Positions 60,701 to 64,000 of a stretch of 64,000 nucleotides of DNA are shown piece after piece; position 1 is the first letter of the stretch; each line of letters starts with the position of its first letter. The DNA comes from Bathymodiolus brooksi (Eukaryota; Mollusca; Bivalvia; Mytilida; Modiolidae). The translations under genes were made by a program, and so were the position numbers. The stretch is taken from the NCBI GenBank assembly GCA_963680875.1, contig OY804578.1:3658001-3722000 (forward strand). Direction: 5' to 3'. Under the pieces are notes generated by a model. The model was not told where the DNA came from and ran no database searches. It saw nothing but the letters and a program-made list of their open reading frames with translations.

Positions 60701-63700
60701 GATTAACATTGTTACATACAATAAATCATGTAAATTACATGTGGTTTAAGCTTGCTACATACAATAAATAACGCTACATTTACACAAAGTAGTGATGTGT
60801 GGATTAACATTGTTACATACAATAAATCATGTAAATTACATGTGGTTTAAGCTTGCTACATACAATAAATAACGCTACATTTACACAAAGTAGTGATGTG
60901 TGGATTAACATTGTTACATACAATAAATCATGTAAATTACATGTGGTTTAAGCTTGCTACATAAAATAAATAACGCTACATTTACACAAAGTAGTGATGT
61001 GTGGATTAACATTGTTACATACAATAAATCATGTAAATTACATGTGGTTTAAGCTTGCTACATACAATAAATAACGCTACATTTACACAAAGTAGTGATA
61101 TGTGGATTAACATTGTTACATACAATAAATCATGTAAATTACATGTGGTTTAAGCTTGCTACATACAATAAATAACGCTACATTTACACAAAGTAGTGAT
61201 GTGTGGATTAACATTGTTACATACAATAAATCATGTAAATTACATGTGGTTTAAGCTTGCTACATACAATAAATAACGCTACATTTACACAAAGTAGTGA
61301 TGTGTGGATTAACATTGTTACATACAATAAATCATGTAAATTACATGTGGTTTAAGCTTGCTACATACAATAAATAACGCTACATTTACACAAAGTAGTG
61401 ATGTGTGGATTAACATTGTTACATACAATAAATCATGTAAATTACATGTGGTTTAAGCTTGCTACATACAATAAATAACGCTACATTTACACAAAGTAGT
61501 GATGTGTGGATTAACATTGTTACATACAATAAATCATGTAAATTACATGTGGTTTAAGCTTGCTACATACAATAAATAACGCTACATTTACACAAAGTAG
61601 TGATGTGTGGATTAACATTGTTACATACAATAAATCATGTAAATTACATGTGGTTTAAGCTTGCTACATACAATAAATAACGCTACATTTACACAAAGTA
61701 GTGATATGTGGATTAACATTGTTACATACAATAAATCATGTAAATTACATGTGGTTTAAGCTTGCTACATAAAATAAATAACGCTACATTTACACAAAGT
61801 AGTGATGTGTGGATTAACATTGTTACATACAATAAATCATGTAAATTACATGTGGTTTAAGCTTGCTACATACAATAAATAACGCTACATTTCCACAAAG
61901 TAGTGATGTGTGGATTAACATTGTTACATACAATAAATCATGTAAATTACATGTGGTTTAAGCTTGCTACATACAATAAATAACGCTACATTTACACAAA
62001 GTAGTGATGTGTGGATTAACATTGTTACATACAATAAATCATGTAAATTACATGTGCTTTAAGCTTGCTACATACAATAAATAACGCTACATTTACACAA
62101 AGTAGTGATGTGTGGATTAACATTGTTACATACAATAAATCATGTAAATTACATGTGGTTTAAGCTTGCTACATACAATAAATAACGCTACATTTACACA
62201 AAGTAGTGATGTGTGGATTAACATTGTTACATACAATAAATCATGTAAATTACATGTGGTTTAAGCTTGCTACATACAATAAATAACGCTACATTTCCAC
62301 AAAGTAGTGATGTGTGGATTAACATTGTTACATACAATAAATCATGTAAATTACATGTGGTTTAAGCTTGCTACATACAATAAATAACGCTACATTTACA
62401 CAAAGTAGTGATGTGTGGATTAACATTGTTACATACAATAAATCATGTAAATTACATGTGGTTTAAGCTTGCTACATACAATAAATAACGCTACATTTAC
62501 ACAAAGTAGTGATGTGTGGATTAACATTGTTACATACAATAAATCATGTAAATTACATGTGGTTTAAGCTTGCTACATACAATAAATAACGCTACATTTA
62601 CACAAAGTAGTGATGTGTGGATTAACATTGTTACATACAATAAATCATGTAAATTACATGTGGTTTAAGCTTGCTACATACAATAAATAACGCTACATTT
62701 ACACAAAGTAGTGATGTGTGGATTAACATTGTTACATACAATAAATCATGTAAATTACATGTGGTTTAAGCTTGCTACATACAATAAATAACGCTACATT
62801 TACACAAAGTAGTGATGTGTGGATTAACATTGTTACATACAATAAATCATGTAAATTACATGTGGTTTAAGCTTGCTACATAAAATAAATAACGCTACAT
62901 TTACACAAAGTAGTGATGTGTGGATTAACATTGTTACATACAATAAATCATGTAAATTACATGTGGTTTAAGCTTGCTACATACAATAAATAACGCTACA
63001 TTTACACAAAGTAGTGATGTGTGGATTAACATTGTTACATACAATAAATAATGTAAATTACATGTGGTTTAAGCTTGCTACATACAATAAATAACGCTAC
63101 ATTTACACAAAGTAGTGATGTGTGGATTAACATTGTTACATACAATAAATCATGTAAATTACATGTGGTTTAAGCTTGCTGCATAAAATAAATAACGCTA
63201 CATTTACACAAAGTAGTGACGTGTGGATTAACATTGTTACATACAATAAATCATGTAAATTACATGTGGTTTAAGCTTGCTACATACAATAAATAACGCT
63301 ACATTTACACAAGGTAGTGATATGTGGATTAACATTGTTACATACAATAAATAACGCTACATTTACACAAAGTAGTGATGTGTGGATTAACATTGTTACA
63401 TACAATAAATAACGCTACATTTACACAAAGTAGTGATGTGTGGATTAACATTGTTACATACAATAAATAACGCTACATTTACACAAAGTAGTGATGTGTG
63501 GATTAACATTGTTACATACAATAAATAACGCTACATTTACACAAAGTAGTGATGTGTGGATTAACATTGTTACATACAATAAATCATGTAAATTACATGT
63601 GGTTTAAGCTTGCTACATACAATAAATAACGCTACATTTACACAAAGTAGTGATGTGTGGATTAACATTGTTACATACAATAAATCATGTAAATTACATG

Positions 63701-64000
63701 TGGTTTAAGCTTGCTACATACAATAAATAAAGCTACATTTACACAAAGTAGTGATGTGTGGATTAACATTGTTACATACAATAAATCATGTAAATTACAT
63801 GTGGTTTAAGCTTGCTACATACAATAAATAACGCTACATTTACACAAAGTAGTGATGTGTGGATTAACATTGTTACATACAATAAATAACGCTACATTTA
63901 CACAAAGTAGTGATGTGTGGATTAACATTGTTACATACAATAAATAACGCTACATTTACACAAAGTAGTGATGTGTGGATTAACATTGTTACATACAATA
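54721..64000. repeat. 101-bp satellite (with 58-bp short form), more than 9 kb, runs off the window
   Basis: About 90 copies of a 101-base unit with CATGTAAATTACATGTGGTT, AAGCTTGCTACATACAATAA and ACACAAAGTAGTGATGTGTG. A 58-base form lacks 43 bases between two internal copies of TACATACAATAAAT. Rare variants (CTTGTTACAT at 56191 and 57663; TAGTGTTGTG at 56331 and 57803) repeat at 1472 bases, equal to 14 long units plus one short. The right end (from about 63340) has many short units in a row. It lies in the intron after exon 2 of the GPR180/TMEM145-like gene if that gene continues rightward. Confidence 0.95.

Noticed and set aside
1..64000. CRISPR arrays
   Set aside because: All repeats are head-to-tail without unique spacers, and the DNA is clearly eukaryotic (introns, SINEs).

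Overview
This is animal nuclear DNA: AT-rich, intron-containing, with tRNA-derived SINEs and very large tandem arrays. The best guess is a mollusc, possibly a bivalve. The SINE tails (GTTAAACAACA...) and a retroelement fragment near 53.5-53.8 kb look like repeats I associate with molluscan genomes, but I could not check this. Roughly 80% of the window is tandem repeat. A run of exactly 200 N at 22378-22577 marks a scaffold gap.

Three protein-coding genes can be supported, all cut up or surrounded by arrays. (1) A + strand SLC16/monocarboxylate-transporter-like gene enters from the left. Five exons (1424-1519, 2173-2316, 2885-3152, 7478-8109, 15866-16089) join in frame to give about 453 residues and a stop; the N-terminus lies upstream. 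Its introns hold an 85-bp array, a 57-bp array of about 68 copies, a 6-kb 48/27-bp array grown inside a SINE, and a 30-bp array made from the gene's own last 3' splice site. (2) A - strand, apparently single-exon TMEM79-like (MAPEG family) membrane protein lies at 33225-33767. (3) A + strand gene begins at 51310 with a signal-peptide exon, then a short exon at 54090-54164 matching the start of the GPR180/TMEM145 family. The rest lies beyond the right edge, past an intron containing a 101-bp array longer than 9 kb.

Between the genes lie a 14.3-kb 39-bp array (18.4-32.7 kb) whose + strand is almost free of cytosine, a 77-bp array of 44 copies, a 9.1-kb 37-bp array (38.4-47.5 kb), and 56-bp and 62-bp arrays. 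The 39-bp and 37-bp units are inverted relatives of each other and bracket the TMEM79-like gene.

The main theme is that several arrays have a visible seed: a SINE interior, a 3' splice site, a 5' splice site, a retroelement end, and an older dispersed unit. No operon, CRISPR array or bacterial-type system is present. The long open frames over the arrays come from periods divisible by three and are not called as genes.
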